The position numbers and the translations under genes are program-made. DNA of 64,000 nucleotides from Scytalidium lignicola (taxonomy: Eukaryota; Ascomycota; Leotiomycetes), in the NCBI GenBank assembly GCA_002812745.2, contig NCSJ02000005.1, positions 186,001 to 250,000 on the forward strand. The letters are read 5' to 3'. Within the stretch, counting starts at the first letter, position 1, and the number at the start of each line of letters is the position of its first letter. The notes below the pieces were generated by a model. That model was not told the DNA's origin and did no database searches. It saw only the letters and a program-made list of their open reading frames with translations. This document shows, piece after piece, positions 24,699 to 37,077 of this stretch.

Positions 24699-26093
24699 CT
24701 CTACCAACTGCTCTAGACTTTGCGATAAACAAAGATTGAGGGATTTCGTATCTAGTAGGGGGATGGTGGTAACAAGTAGCCCGTTGCTTTGGACCCTGGA
24801 ACCTTCTTTAACGAGAGACTAACTATGATGTCGCAAATACCCAAACTCATGAGTGCCTCCCCCGTCGCAATGGAGAAAGAAAGTACTACTGTCGAGTGTC
24901 ACGGTGCATCGTCATCGAACAGATGCAGGACTTGAGGGTGCTACCCCAGATTGGCTTCTTATCACATGGTTTGCGGGTCATGATGATTATGTAAGAGTGA
25001 TGGTCAGCCTGTCAAAATACGAGAGAGTCGCGCTTAGGAGCCAATAAAGCGCCACACCCGCCAGGCACGATATGTTAGAAAANTTTCTTTTCCCAAGACC
25101 TCTTCTCTTTCCTCCCACATTATTTCCCACTCTGTTTGACCTCGTAAGTTTCGAGAGATTGAACACTCACAATGCCTCAAGGAACCGGGGCCTAGTTATT
25201 ATTCAGACTAATCGTCTCTCTGGTAAGTACACGTTATTTTGCTACACCTAATTCCTGCACCACCTGCCTCTGCAACTACATGATGAAAGAAACCAGAATT
25301 ATATCACAGACCTGTTCTTAACACATAATGTGGACCATTCTTGGAGACCTCCTGATTACTGCACAAGACTAAACGATCTGCATCCTGTATCTTGATAACT
25401 ATCATGACCTGATGGCTAACCAAGGTGATAGCTGTCTTATGAGATTGGAGATTGTTAATACCTTCGCACAATTTAGACTATGGTTTATCATGGGGTTGAT
25501 CTTTATAAAGAACGCTAGAGATTGAATCTGTTTATCTGTATTAAGAGCAATTTCAGCGGCAAATTGAGCATTGTGAAGCACACTTTGTAACTACACCCGA
25601 CTAATTTGTACGTGGTTTGGTCAAAACGGTAAGATAGGACCTAGCTGATGTCTGGCGCACTTTGCCCCCAGTAGTTATTATATTTAGAGTTTTCAAAGTT
25701 GAGTTAAACAGTATGGTCCTTTCTCCAGGAAGATAGGTAAAATATAAGTGGTGTATCCTTCACTATAATACTGCTTATATCATGCATCTTAACATCCCTC
25801 GATCCATTGCTGTATTTCACAACCCATCGCTGCCATAAATGAGTGAGCACATTATGCTACACGCCGTTATACATAGCGGCGTGAAGTTTCAAGGTGAATG
25901 AAGGTAGCCTCGTCAGCCTTGCACTAAGCGACGACCCTATCTACCCGCCTGTCTTGCCGAACGTGGAGTAATACGGAGTATCATCCCAACTAACGTGAAC
26001 GTGCAATTGTTAGCCTTGCAATGAGCATTGGAATTGTGAAAGGGTTCCATCCCATAGCATATTAATTGATATGCAACTAATTTCCATTGAACA
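24699..26093. other. 1.4-kb divergent intergenic region
   Basis: Lies between the divergent CPS1/DIP2 and DENND11-like genes. It contains an N at 25082, a CT-rich tract near 25097-25135, a mini open frame at 25172-25195 followed by a GTAAGT donor at 25223, and a weak box C/D-like pair (25280-25286 and 25352-25355). None is strong enough to call a gene. Both promoters must lie here. Confidence 0.55.
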
Positions 26094-28006
26094 ATGACAG
26101 CAGCACGGCGTGGCCAAGAGCCTCTAAAACTCGACGTCCCCGAGTCCGATTCTAACCATGACCTCCCACCAATCTCCGCTTTATTCCTCATATATTTCGA
26201 TATTAAAGCTGGCTATACAGTTTCATGGAAACGGGTACTTCCTGGGGTAGGGGTTGAAGGAGTGGTGGAATACAAAAGTTTGCCATCTGGTTTACATACT
26301 GTTAGTGAGGATTTAATATACTTCATTCACGAGAACCATGCTGGCCTTAGTGCATTTATCAATGCGCCGGCAGATGAGGAGTCGAGGAATGCACGTATGA
26401 TTGCCGTGGGTGTTATGGTCCCTCTGAGCTATGGGCGGCTTGGACGAAGCTGGAAACATGCAGATATGCTGAAGAAAATAGCAAGGTATATTCCAAGGGG
26501 TTATATTATTGCTTAGATAGGTTAAGCTAATACATGAAATTGAGCAGGGAATTAATCGTTGATACATCCAACACAAAGATTCTAGAGGACTTCTGGGAGG
26601 AGCATAAGTCAAGTGAATCTATCATGAGCAGGGAATCAGATCCATTATTACTCGACTCTCCCTCTTCCCTGACATTTCAATCAATTCGGCCTTCGCAAAG
26701 TAAGCCAGATCATGGCAGAAGCCATTCAGCATCCGATGGCGCAGCTCCCTTACCTCCTGGTCACAATCTTTCCTCCCATCATCCTGCTTGGAGCCTTCCA
26801 CTTTTATTAGACACTTTTGGGCCATTGATCTTTCCTATTCATCGTGCTGCGCTATTACGAAAGCGAATTTTGATAACTGGACATGCCCCAGTACATGAAA
26901 CATGTAATTTTGGTTCGTAAGATTGACTCTCTGTTGTGATACCATATTAATGGTGACTCTCAGTATATGACATTTCTATCCTCTCAAATATTCCCCTGGC
27001 TGTCTGCGATCTGTTATCGCCTTCAGCCTTACCACAGAGGTTGCGACCATTATTCTCAATCGGGGTTCATGACATCCCATTCTTGGAAGAAGACCTACGT
27101 TTTGCAAAAGCATCATCTACTACGTTAAATTCTGATGCTGAAGTGACAGATGAGAAGGGTCATGGGTGGATAGCTTGCACCACCGACAGCATACTAGCCA
27201 TGAAATCTTCTCTTTATGATGTGCTAATATCAATGCCACCGCCATACTCGGAAGGTGCCAAAGAGAAGGTATGGCCAAAGGTTGAGTCGCCCCAAGGGGT
27301 AGAAATGAAAGCTACCCAGAGAGATCTACGACGCTACACAGCGTTAAAATGGGCTTTATCACGCCGTCCCTCTCCTCCTCCGAGTCCGGGTGGGGAGGGA
27401 TCAACTAGGCCACGTGCCACATCTTCAGCAAGCACTATTCGAACTCGCGATGACCCTCTTCTGGATATTCCCGACACTGACAGTATAGTTGAGCCACTCT
27501 CCTGGTCTGCGCTCGCATATTCAGGGTTCATGTGGTGGGCATCTGCTGGAGAGCAACGCTTACAGACGGACGAAGAAGCTGAAAATGATGCGATCCTTCT
27601 TTCTGGTTTAAATCTTACCCATTCTCCACAGACACCAGGAGAATCGTCCCCCTCTATATCAAGTATCAGGACGACCAATGTTCCAGCACAGCAGGAGATG
27701 GCCATCGTAGCTTATTTCCATAGACTTACAACGCAGATGCTTAGTACGTTGTCTGATATTATTGACTCTGCAGATTCAGACGACGACCGTGAAGATCAAG
27801 CTTTAACTCCAAGTAGTGAGGCTAACGAGAATGAAGGAAGTGGACCAGCTGTGTACGTAAGTAGTATGGATGTTACCAGGATGGGTCTAGATGTATGGAG
27901 TGCAAACGATAAGTTATTTATTGAAGCTATTGGACGAGAATATTTTGGCGTGCGAGCACAAGTTGAAGGGAGGAATGTGGATATTTGTGGTATTAAAATT
28001 TGCTAA
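26094..28006 (+). CDS. DENND11/LCHN (Anr2, DUF2347-DUF4484) protein
   Basis: Member of the conserved LCHN/Anr2 family, related to DENN-domain proteins; the molecular role is not settled, with Rab regulation a reasonable inference. Exons 26094-26485, 26548-26912 and 26964-28006; 599 residues. The N-terminal half has the longin/uDENN-like pattern ISALFLIYFDIKAGYTVSWK and LIYFIHE. The middle has FIPIHRAALLRKRILI-like residues typical of the cDENN core, then YDISILSNIP. The C-terminal DUF4484 part begins about SSLYDVLISMPPPYSEGAK and contains WSALAYSGFMWWASAGE. Serine-rich inserts separate the blocks. The start ATG at 26094 is the first in frame. The family assignment is from memory of the pattern. 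Confidence 0.8.
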
Positions 28007-28223
28007 AATTGAGGGGACTAGTTTAATTTGGAGTTTGGGGGGATAGGGAGTTACAAATTTCTTCTAGGTAGTAGTTGGAATGAATTTTATTTTTATGAAT
28101 ATCACTACCATTGTAACGTGGTCTCTGACCCCAAACCCCTCATGCTACATGCGCGTGCTTGACGCCATCCCATAGTGTCATTAATGTACAGATGTTAAAA
28201 ATGAACAGAGAAATATGGTTCTT

Positions 28224-30476
28224 TCATTCGTCAGGGTCAGTGTCTGTATTTGTCTCACTGGTATCATCGTCCTCCTCTGTGTCACTATCATCGTCAGAAT
28301 CCTCCTGAGTTGGCTTCTTCTTCCTGGGCGCCGCTGTAGCTGACAAGCCTCCGGTCTTCAAAGCATTCATTTGACCAGCTAAGGAATCTGTAGCAGCAGT
28401 AAGTAAATATACTTAAATAAGATCTTGGAGGTACTTACCCTCATCAGGTTCACTAATGTCGTCTTCTGCCTCAATAGTCTCTGCTTTACTTGCCTCGTCC
28501 ACAACTAAAGTAACTTCCATCTTTGTGTCGAAGCCAATATAGGAATCGCAAATCAAGTGCATCACAAACGTATAGTGGCCCGCTTGTGGCGGTGCCTGGA
28601 ATTGAGCCTTGAAGGTTTGCATATTAAAAGTAGGTTTGCCATTGGCGTCAAATATAGGCTTGTCGAATGTTGTAAATGTGAATGGAGGCACAGCAATTTT
28701 GCCTTGCTTGCTGTCTGTAAGGAAGACATTCCATCTAGGCGAATGGTCTCTCGCAAAGTAAGGGGCGAAGGCAAGCGGTGGTAGAATAGGCTGGTCAGAT
28801 TTAGCAGCCTCACCTTTGCCTTGCTTCTTTCGCCCAAGAATAGCGTCCAAATCGCCTTCATCAGCATCAATATCCTCAAGGTCCAGCTCATTGACTTCCG
28901 GGATATTGGTATTCCCAGGAGGGATAATTCTCCCTTTAACGACGAAGGACACAAGGGAGCTTGGAGTAATGAATTTTTCCCCAGTGACCTTGAAAAATGC
29001 CTTCTCCACTTGAAATCTAGGTAATTGTTTTGCTGCATCTATGGCGGTCTGATATTGCGCCTCCGTCAACAGACCCTTGCCTATGGACAAACTTCTTCTC
29101 TTTTCTTCGGGAAGGTCTATGTACTGTTGTAAAGTCATGTGCGTTTTCGAATCGCCTTCCACAGCATTTACAATGATAGGCGTGAAGTATGGAAGCTGGA
29201 GAAGAGCTGATGCTTTAGGAGGTATTGCTTGAATCAAATTTTGACCAAGTAGGTATGATGCAATAATAGGTGCTGTGGAACCAAAAGCGAGGGATATTGC
29301 TGTGAAGGATCGATTGAGAACTTCTGCAATAGGAGCAACTTCAAACTTCGATCGATTAAGGGAAGCATCTTCCAAATCTACTCGACCAAGGTATGCCCAT
29401 AGAAGTGCAAGAGCTTTTCGACGTGCTCCTCCTTCTAAATCCTCTAGCTTTGTTCGGTCTTTCACAGATAGTCCTGCACGAAATGGCGTGGTTTCTCCAT
29501 CTGCAAGAATCCTTGCTTCCAGTTTACCTAATCCAGAGTCGGCTTTTTCGCCCTTCAAGTTGTGTTGGTATTCCACTCCCGTACTCAAGGCGCTCAATAT
29601 GCCGCCCCTTGTAATACCCTCTTCATACTCTCGGAATAGGTTGTTTGCGCTTTCAATAAGCACACCTTCCTTCGACATCCGCTGGGTACCATACCACCAT
29701 GTGCCTACAAAATATGGTAGAAGAACCCCCAGCAATAGTGCATACACTAGAATAACATATTTTCCATTGCCTTCAGCGACAATAAATTTGGGTAAGGCGA
29801 TGCCAATACTGAAACTCTGCTTTCCGTCCGGATGACCGTACTGAATAAAATTATTTCGGATTTCTTCGTCTGTAAGGGCTTTATAGGCTTTAGTAAGCTC
29901 CACAAAATAGTCGTTGAGAGAATCTATTGTCTGGTTTTTTGCTGGATCAGGTCTAATCTTGTCTGGATGGAACTTCAAAGAGAGACGCTTGTAATGCGAC
30001 TTGATTGCTTTTTCATCCGCGGACTGTTTGCACCGTTAGCCTATGCCCAGATCTATGTATCGAGGTTTTTCTAGAAGCCATACTTCTGATATTCCTAGAA
30101 TTTGATAAGGATTCCATATTTTAGGCGTTGTTCGAGCTGTGACTACAATCAAATATGCCATAAATCCTATTATTGCCCATCCTACCACCACAGCGATTCC
30201 CCGCTTGAGCCTTCGTTCTTTCTTTCTTTGAGCTTTTTTCTCAGCGTCAATTAAATCTGCATGCTCCGGTCGGAACTGCGACGATATTCGAGGCGCAGAA
30301 GCTCCGAGATCTGAACTAGGTTTAAGAAGAGAATATGTCAAAGGAATAGTTACTATTCCGACAACGGTGAGAATGAAGAACGGAAAGAATTGCCCCTATG
30401 ACGGGTCAGATTATTTCAATAATATCTAACAGTAAAAGTATACCTGTTCATCATACGAATAGTCGGTGCCACTCAT
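28224..30476 (-). CDS. SEC63: Sec63, ER translocon J-domain subunit
   Basis: ER membrane protein that recruits the Hsp70 Kar2/BiP to the Sec61 channel for post-translational translocation. Exons 30476-30444, 30395-30084, 30023-28439 and 28387-28224; 697 residues. Transmembrane segments lie near residues 12-33, 65-90 and 204-227. The J domain is between the second and third, with HPD at residues 134-136. The Brl/Sec63 domains follow (SKFEVAPIAEVLNRS, YTFVMHLICDSYIG). The protein ends in an acidic tail rich in Asp and Glu, encoded partly by the last exon, matching the Sec62-binding tail of yeast Sec63. The topology agrees with a lumenal J domain. Confidence 0.94.
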
Positions 30477-31055
30477 CTTGACAGGTGTTTAGGTCACGAA
30501 GACCTCCACTCAAGAACCTTGCGCGCAGACTATCACAAGTGGTTCCAGACCAGTAGTTAGTGTTCACCAATATAATATCCAGATATGCAACCCTTTGATT
30601 GATAGCCCGGAAACGAATGTGGCTAAGGGTTCTACCTCTGAAATGTCGAGGAATTATACTACTCATCAGCCCTCGCCAACTCAAAGATGAAATGTGGTCT
30701 CCAAAAGTCCAGAAGGGGTGGTGCCCACTAGTACATATCTGGTTAGCACGGCCGTTATATTTCAGCCTCGCTATACGCAAGGCTGAGGACGCCAGCCCTG
30801 CGTAAATAAAGGAATGAGGATGTTCTAACCAAGTACTAGCACCTAGTATTCTTATTACAAGCCACACTCTCCAATTTATGAAGTTAGATTCATTGTTTCT
30901 TTATCACCGATAATGTTATGACTCCAACCATGCTAGGACAGAGATCCCTCCCATAGCTACCCTATTATCTACAGAGAAGCTAAATGCAAACAAAACCACC
31001 ATCTTATCATGATATGGATGTTCCCCATGTTATCATCAACTAATACCGTCATAAT
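30477..31055. other. Intergenic region
   Basis: About 0.58 kb between the Sec63 start and the stop of the gelsolin-fold gene, both minus strand. Expected to hold the SEC63 promoter. An open frame of about 138 codons overlapping the SEC63 5' end is not recognisable, and I do not call it. Confidence 0.55.
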
Positions 31056-34000
31056 TCAGTTTCTCATTGCTTCCAAGGCAGCCGTAAGTGGTACGATTCT
31101 TAGACTTCGCCCTCTCTGTAAGCTCTTTGGCGATCGCAGAACAGTAGGCGCTAGATCGTCTCTCCACTTCCTGAAAACACTTTTCATGTCTCTAGGAACA
31201 CCTTCTAAAACGACATTTGTGACAGGTACAAATGGTCGATCCTCTGCGCCTGATGCAAGGATACCATATTCTTGGGCAAACAACAGAGCATGATTGAAAG
31301 ATTCGTACTCTGACTGTGCGTGAGACCCGACAATGATATATATCTCAAAGAAAGCATCTAGAATATAGACGTTGGAGAAAGACACATCTGCCTGGCAGAA
31401 CGGGCTTATTTCATATACCTTTGAAAGTTAGCAACTTGAGACCTGGCACATTCTGGCTGTACACACCTGACCCTTTACCGCAGAATCTGCACAGAACAGT
31501 CGACCGTGGTATTTGGTATAATTTGCCTTCATTCGCCAATGATCTGCAGATTTCGGTATCTTAGTAATAGGACCGAAAATTTCAAGGAATGATGCAGGCT
31601 CGCTTCCATCCTCAATTTCTTCAATCTCCCCCGTAAGTCCAAAGTCCATTCCAATGAGTCTAGCACAGCTAAGTTCATCAATCCCGCTGCCTTTGCCTTT
31701 CCAGAGATAGCATTTGCCAGTCTGAGTAGAAATAAGGTACGGGAATCCAGAGCATAAGCTCTCTGGAGAATAATCTACTTCGTCAAATGCGATCTGGCCG
31801 ACGTACTGTCGTCCACAGAGTATATGAGGAGCGAGAGAATCGTACTTGTTAGAAGTACCTCTCCTTATAATTATAATGCCACCTAGGCTCTGAACGAACT
31901 CTGGTGTTTCTTTACCTTGAGTAATCTTGATTAGAACCCCACTAGAATTCTTTGCCTCTCTTTCAGCGACCTTCTCTGCGTTTTCGGCCACCTGGGAGGG
32001 TACATCATCCCCGACCCAGAAATAGACCTCTGACATTTTCTTGCCCGTTGCATTACCGAACGTGTGAAATCCGAGATACATGTTACCTTCGAACAGAATC
32101 CTCTCCTGATGACTTGGAACCGGTATTTTCTTACCATCATCAGAGAATTGAAATAAGCTCGACCGCAGAGTCTTTATCGTGGGAATCGCATTTGTATTCG
32201 AAGACAGTATTGTTAAAGTATCGGCTGTGTATTTTGAGGGTTGTTTTCGATCTGTAAAGAACCCTGTCAATAGTTTCGATGCTTCCGTGCTCTGTTGGGC
32301 AGGAGGATCAATCTTCTTAGCAGGTACTAATGGTCTAAGAGTAGAAGACGGCGGAGGGGTTGATAGTCCTATACTTGAAAATTTCTCAGGTATCTTTGGT
32401 AACTCTTTCTCACTTGAATCAGATGTAGCGTTCCGGAAAGCAAGGCTGTTAATCGGTTCCTTCAAAGAAGCTTTAGGGTGCAAACCCGCTTCCTGCATGG
32501 CTGCATCCTCGTCTCTATGTGTCGGTAACTTCACGGGAGGTTTAGGTCGCGGAGCATTTGTAGTTTGCCCATTTATAGGGCTATTCCACACAGCTCTCAC
32601 GTTCTTAACCGACACAACAGGCTCCGGCTCTACTTTTGCCGTCATATTCGTGTTCGTGGGAGAGAACGGTATAGAACTAGACTTGATAGTCTCTGTGGGT
32701 AGCACTCCACTTACTCCCACTGCTTTTATGAATGCTTTAGACACTAACTCAGGCGATTTGCTCGGGGTACTAGGCTTTGATTTAGGACTCTGCGTAGCAA
32801 CCTCAGGATTCATTTCTGCTGTTTTCCTTGGTATTTCTGGCGCTGGGATTTTAGTAGCTTGCAACGGTTTAGGGGCCACTAGCGTTGTTGTCTGAAGTTC
32901 TGATTGCTTAGACATAATTGGAACTTCTTGAAGAAATTGAGATCGTCTTTTTATATCTAACTTGCGAGGGGACGAGGGTTCCAGAACCGATTCTTCCTTT
33001 GAAGAGGATTGCGTCGGTGTAGATCTTGAAGGCTCGCCTCTTAGAGCCTGATGCACACTAGAAGTCCTTATGTCTGAATTTATTTTTGACGGCGCATTTT
33101 CAGAGGGATCTGCTGCCTCACCAGCTGGTTTTGTTCCGGCAATCTGAGTAGGCGCTTTTCTTTTTGGCCCTCTCGCGCGTCCTTTAGTCATATGGGTGAG
33201 CTGTGGCCCTGTTTGAGAGGCATCTAGGTCCCCCCCCGAAGTGCTAAAATTGTTAGTACGTTGACTTGAGGTAGAGCTTGCCTGACGAGGGCCATCGCTG
33301 GGTAGTGGTGGACCTCTTGCTAATAATCCTGCAAGAGCTGGATTGAATCTATCAGCAAGCTTTCCGCCTTGAAGTCGAGCTGGAGCGCTGACCTCCTTCT
33401 GCAGCGGGATCGGTTTAGGTTGTTTTGGAGATGCTGTTGATTCATTGGGTACTGACGGCTCAGTATCTTTAACAATAGTATTTGATCTCCCGAGTGCTTG
33501 TCTTTTTGCTATTGCTTCAGGGATGAGAATGTCATTCCCTGTGGTCGGAGCTCGAGTGATGCCTTTGCCTTCAATTTGGGCTTTCTTGAAATCTTCCTTT
33601 TTCTTCAATATCGCATCTTTGAATTCATCTTTGCGCTCTGCCTTCTTCGGACCCCCAGTCGCATTCAGAGAAGCTTTACCACGAGTGATGTTCTCCTTGA
33701 GTGGGTCTGGGGCTACATAATTCTGTGTCTTTGTTCGTCGAAGTTGACCAAATACGCTCTTAAATTCCGGTTCATCGCTTCCAGCATCTCCAGAACCAGA
33801 TTGGCGTTGCTTCAACCCAGGTTTGAAATCTTTCTTAGGAGGAGTTTCGGGCTTAACCTTACTATCGATTGAGGTAGACTTCCCAACAGAGTCAGGTCTT
33901 GCTCTTGGTATTTCTGAGGTCTCTGTGTATTTAGTGGGACTAATATCCTGAGCTTCGCCTCTCCCCATATTGGTCTTAAGTTGGCTAGTGGAGGATAGAC

Positions 34001-35745
34001 TCGGAGAGGGGCCGCCAACACTAATGGGTTGAGTAAGCCCACCTGGCGCTGGTGATCTAAGTAGACCACCGATATTGACTTCATGCTTTCGAGATACTAT
34101 GGGTGGACGACCTAAATCAACACTTGCTCTTTTTGTCTTACTGAGATCAGACATCCAAGCAGGTTGTTGTTGAGCAACAGCTAGCGGTTTTGGTTTAGGA
34201 GACTCTGGCTTATTCAATGCACTCTCAAGCCAACTAGACTTCGTAGGGCTCCACCTTTTAGAATCCATAGTCTTTGATGGGCTTGTTGGTGGTGTAGAGT
34301 CACTCTGGTTCAGCTTCTCAACTTGCCGTTTCTCCTGACTATCTTGAGATCCTTGCAGTCGAGGTAATGGAGGTTTGACAAAGCCATCATTAGTTGTAAA
34401 TGTCGTTGCACTCTTCATGGAATTTGAAGTGTCTGGTCGATGTTCTTCTAGGATAATTTTGGAATTACTCTGGCTAGAAGGGGGTCTTGGAGATTCCTCC
34501 ACACTCTGACCACTTGGTGGTACATCACGACTACTCCGCTTACTAGAAATTGAATTGCCACGCTTCAAGCCGGGGGGAGCCTGGACACTCCATCTTTTGC
34601 TAACACTATCAGATCTCTTCATCATAGCGCTCTGAACGAAGCCTCCCATTCCTTTCGTAGGGGATACAGGTCTATCAAGTCTTTCTGGTGAGATACGACC
34701 TTGTGAAGGTGACATAGCAAGGCCACGAGACTCGAAAGGTGGATCCAGTTTTTGAGAGCTAATGGATGGTGCTACAGAACTCAATGAACGAAGCCTTCCA
34801 GAAGATGTTGACTGTGAAGGCACCGAACCATCCTCGGACGCACCATCATATCGTGATAAATTGGAGGCTCGGTCACTGTTCTCAACATCTGGTGAATTGG
34901 GGGACATGCCGGGTAGTTGCACAGGACTAGATGATTCATGGTGTGACCTTTCCTCATCTTCAACCTGGTTTCGTCTGTATGCTGGGGAATTTTTACCCCT
35001 ATCTGCGGTTTGACGGAACCAAGCCGGATCTTTAGAAGCTAGTGATTGTGCAATCTGGTCGCGAGACAACGTAGTTTCGGTCCCCGATGAGGCTTCAGGT
35101 GTTGGGGTAGCTCTTGGAGACCGTGCTGCATTCTCTGCTGCTACCATTGACAGCGGTCTACTTCGTGGGTGATCGGCCGATGGCCGTCGCTGCCACGGCA
35201 ATGGCGAGTTTCTTGAAGGCATGGCACTGGAAGGAGATGGTTTCGATGAGATGCTCATTGTCACGTCTGACTCCTTTTCTTCTTTATTTTTGCTTGCAGA
35301 CCCGGAATTCTCCTTATCTAATGGCGTCGAAGGGCCCGTCAGTCGTTCTAGAGCATTGTCAACTGAGTCGTCGCGTCGAGATCCTATGGTGCTTCGTCTA
35401 TCGCTACTAGAAGATTCCGGAGGAGGTAAAGCAATTGACTGAACAGGTGTCCTACTCGTCGTCGGAGTACTTGCAGGAGAAGATTTTGTAGGAGAAATAG
35501 ATCTGGCGCGCTCTAAGTCGGTAGATGGTCAGCAAAACAAGACAAGGTGTCGCGCCGAGAGAAACTATTCCCGTGTTGAACCTACCAGCGCGGCGTGCTT
35601 GTCTCTCTAGTTTTCCCTTTAGGATCTCTTCTTCCAACTTCCTGTTGCGTTCTTCATCCTCCTGGTCTCTTCTATCTCCAAGCTCCTTAATCCGTTGCAA
35701 AAAGTCGTTGACATCCTCGGACCCGTCCACTACTGTAGAAGACAT
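31056..35745 (-). CDS. DUF4045/gelsolin-fold protein, very long and disordered
   Basis: Exons 35745-35586, 35512-31467 and 31418-31056; 1522 residues. The first 50 residues are a charged helix (EERNRKLEEEILKGKLERQ). Then about 1000 residues are low complexity, rich in Ser, Pro, Lys and Thr, with many SP sites, and match what I recall of fungal DUF4045. The last 350 residues carry gelsolin/villin-like folds: YLGFHTFGNATGKK, VYFWVGDDVPSQVAEN, FVQSLGGIIIIRRG and KCYLWKGKGSGIDE. Gelsolin folds bind actin or phosphoinositides, so a cortical actin role is plausible, but this is inference; no cellular role is shown by the sequence. Candidate phosphorylation by proline-directed kinases is suggested by the SP sites only. 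Confidence 0.85.
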
Positions 35746-36264
35746 GTCGAAAAACTTCAAGCTCTCTTTATATATATTTAATCACCAACCAGACACAGCC
35801 ACTCTAGCAGTGAAAGATAATCTACATCCGGCTCTAGGGTATAGATGTCGTTGGCCAATTCCCGCTCGATGACGAGTTTTAACTGCAGGAAGCCTGCGTC
35901 ACTTGCGGAAATCGCTTGGCTGTGCTGATTTAATAAGTAACACAGCACTTAACACATTCATTCAGCTTAGGTCTCACCAACAAAGCAAGCGTTTCAACAC
36001 AGCATTCCCTTGCCGCCTTGTTTATTTTCTCTAGTTAGTTACTCTGCACCTGGTTGGCTGATCTGTTAAAAGGATTTAACTATGCGATCTCAAGAAAGGC
36101 GATTGTGGTCGGGCATCTCTCTATCTTTGTTTACCCCCCCCCANCACACGCTTACTACACACAGAGTAGTCGAAACTGAGCGCGCTTTGATCACCATGAA
36201 TTACGAGATCCCGTTATTGTAATATCACTCTGACTCCACCTTTAACCACTTGCAGTACCTCCTA
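35746..36264. other. Intergenic region with one N
   Basis: About 0.5 kb between the gelsolin-fold gene start and the ARL2 stop (both minus). An N at 36145 follows a C run. Holds the promoter of the downstream gene; nothing else recognised. Confidence 0.6.
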
Positions 36265-37077
36265 TTAATAGAGAAACAATCTCGCTTTAGCATCTTCTAC
36301 AACCCAAGCAAGTCCTTCCTGTAGATTAGTGCCGGTTATAGCGCTACATCGGAGAATGTTCCACTTGTGTGTTTTGATTGCCCTCAGTTGAAGCCCCTGC
36401 CTATTTGTTAGCGCCTTCCGCTGCTGACTAAGGAATCTTTGTCGAACCTCCTCGATCTCTGCTTCATCCATACATCCATTAACGTCCGTCTTATTAGCAA
36501 AGACGAGCAAACTCGCTCCTGAGAGTCTCTTTTATTGGCAATAAATGTGTTAGCAGTGAAGATGGTAGTAGATATTGGATGTTCACTTCTTCCTGCAAGA
36601 GACCATGCAATTCCTCTCTACAATCATCCATTCTCAATCTGTCTGTGGCATCAACCACCCATATCAAAGCGTCTGTTTTCTCGAAATAATTCCTCCAGTA
36701 GGAGCGAAGCGTCTTTTGGCCTCCAACGTCCCCTATGAATATAGTGAGTAGATGTCTCAACTAACCTTAGCTCTACTCATTTACATATATTGAGTCGGTA
36801 ACTTTTGCGAAGTTAGTACAATGTTTTCAAACAGAATTTGAACACATTACCCTTCATATTCAATGGTCTTGATAATAAACCCAAGCGTGGGGCTAACACT
36901 GTTGATATCTTCATTCATTATTCTCTTAACTATTGTCGTTTTTCCTGCATTGTCAAGCCCGCTTCAGGGTGAGGCCTCAGTCAGCACAGCTCAGTCACCT
37001 TACTTGCAGGATATGTACAGCATCAAGATTCTCATTTCCTTATCCTTTAACCTTGCTTTCCGCAATATGGATAGCAT
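36265..37077 (-). CDS. ARL2: ADP-ribosylation-factor-like GTPase Arl2
   Basis: Small GTPase of the Arl2 type, known for tubulin folding with cofactor D and for release of prenylated cargo. Six exons: 37077-37019, 36961-36851, 36801-36785 (17 nt), 36732-36587, 36528-36448 and 36396-36265; 181 residues, near the family length of about 184. Visible: P-loop GLDNAGKTT, switch [28 protein letters not shown] and CSAITG. The 17-nt exon supplies YRLNI and the first base of the Trp before DVGGQ, and has a TACTAAC branch site upstream. The last intron (36397-36447) is 51 nt and has no stop in frame; leaving it in would insert 17 residues between EIEE and GLQL. It is divergent from the GNAT gene. Confidence 0.92.

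Noticed and set aside
32179..32895. 238-codon plus-strand frame inside the gelsolin-fold gene
   Set aside because: It is antisense to the large coding exon and shows no domain. The low-complexity codon use of the real gene leaves the opposite frame open.
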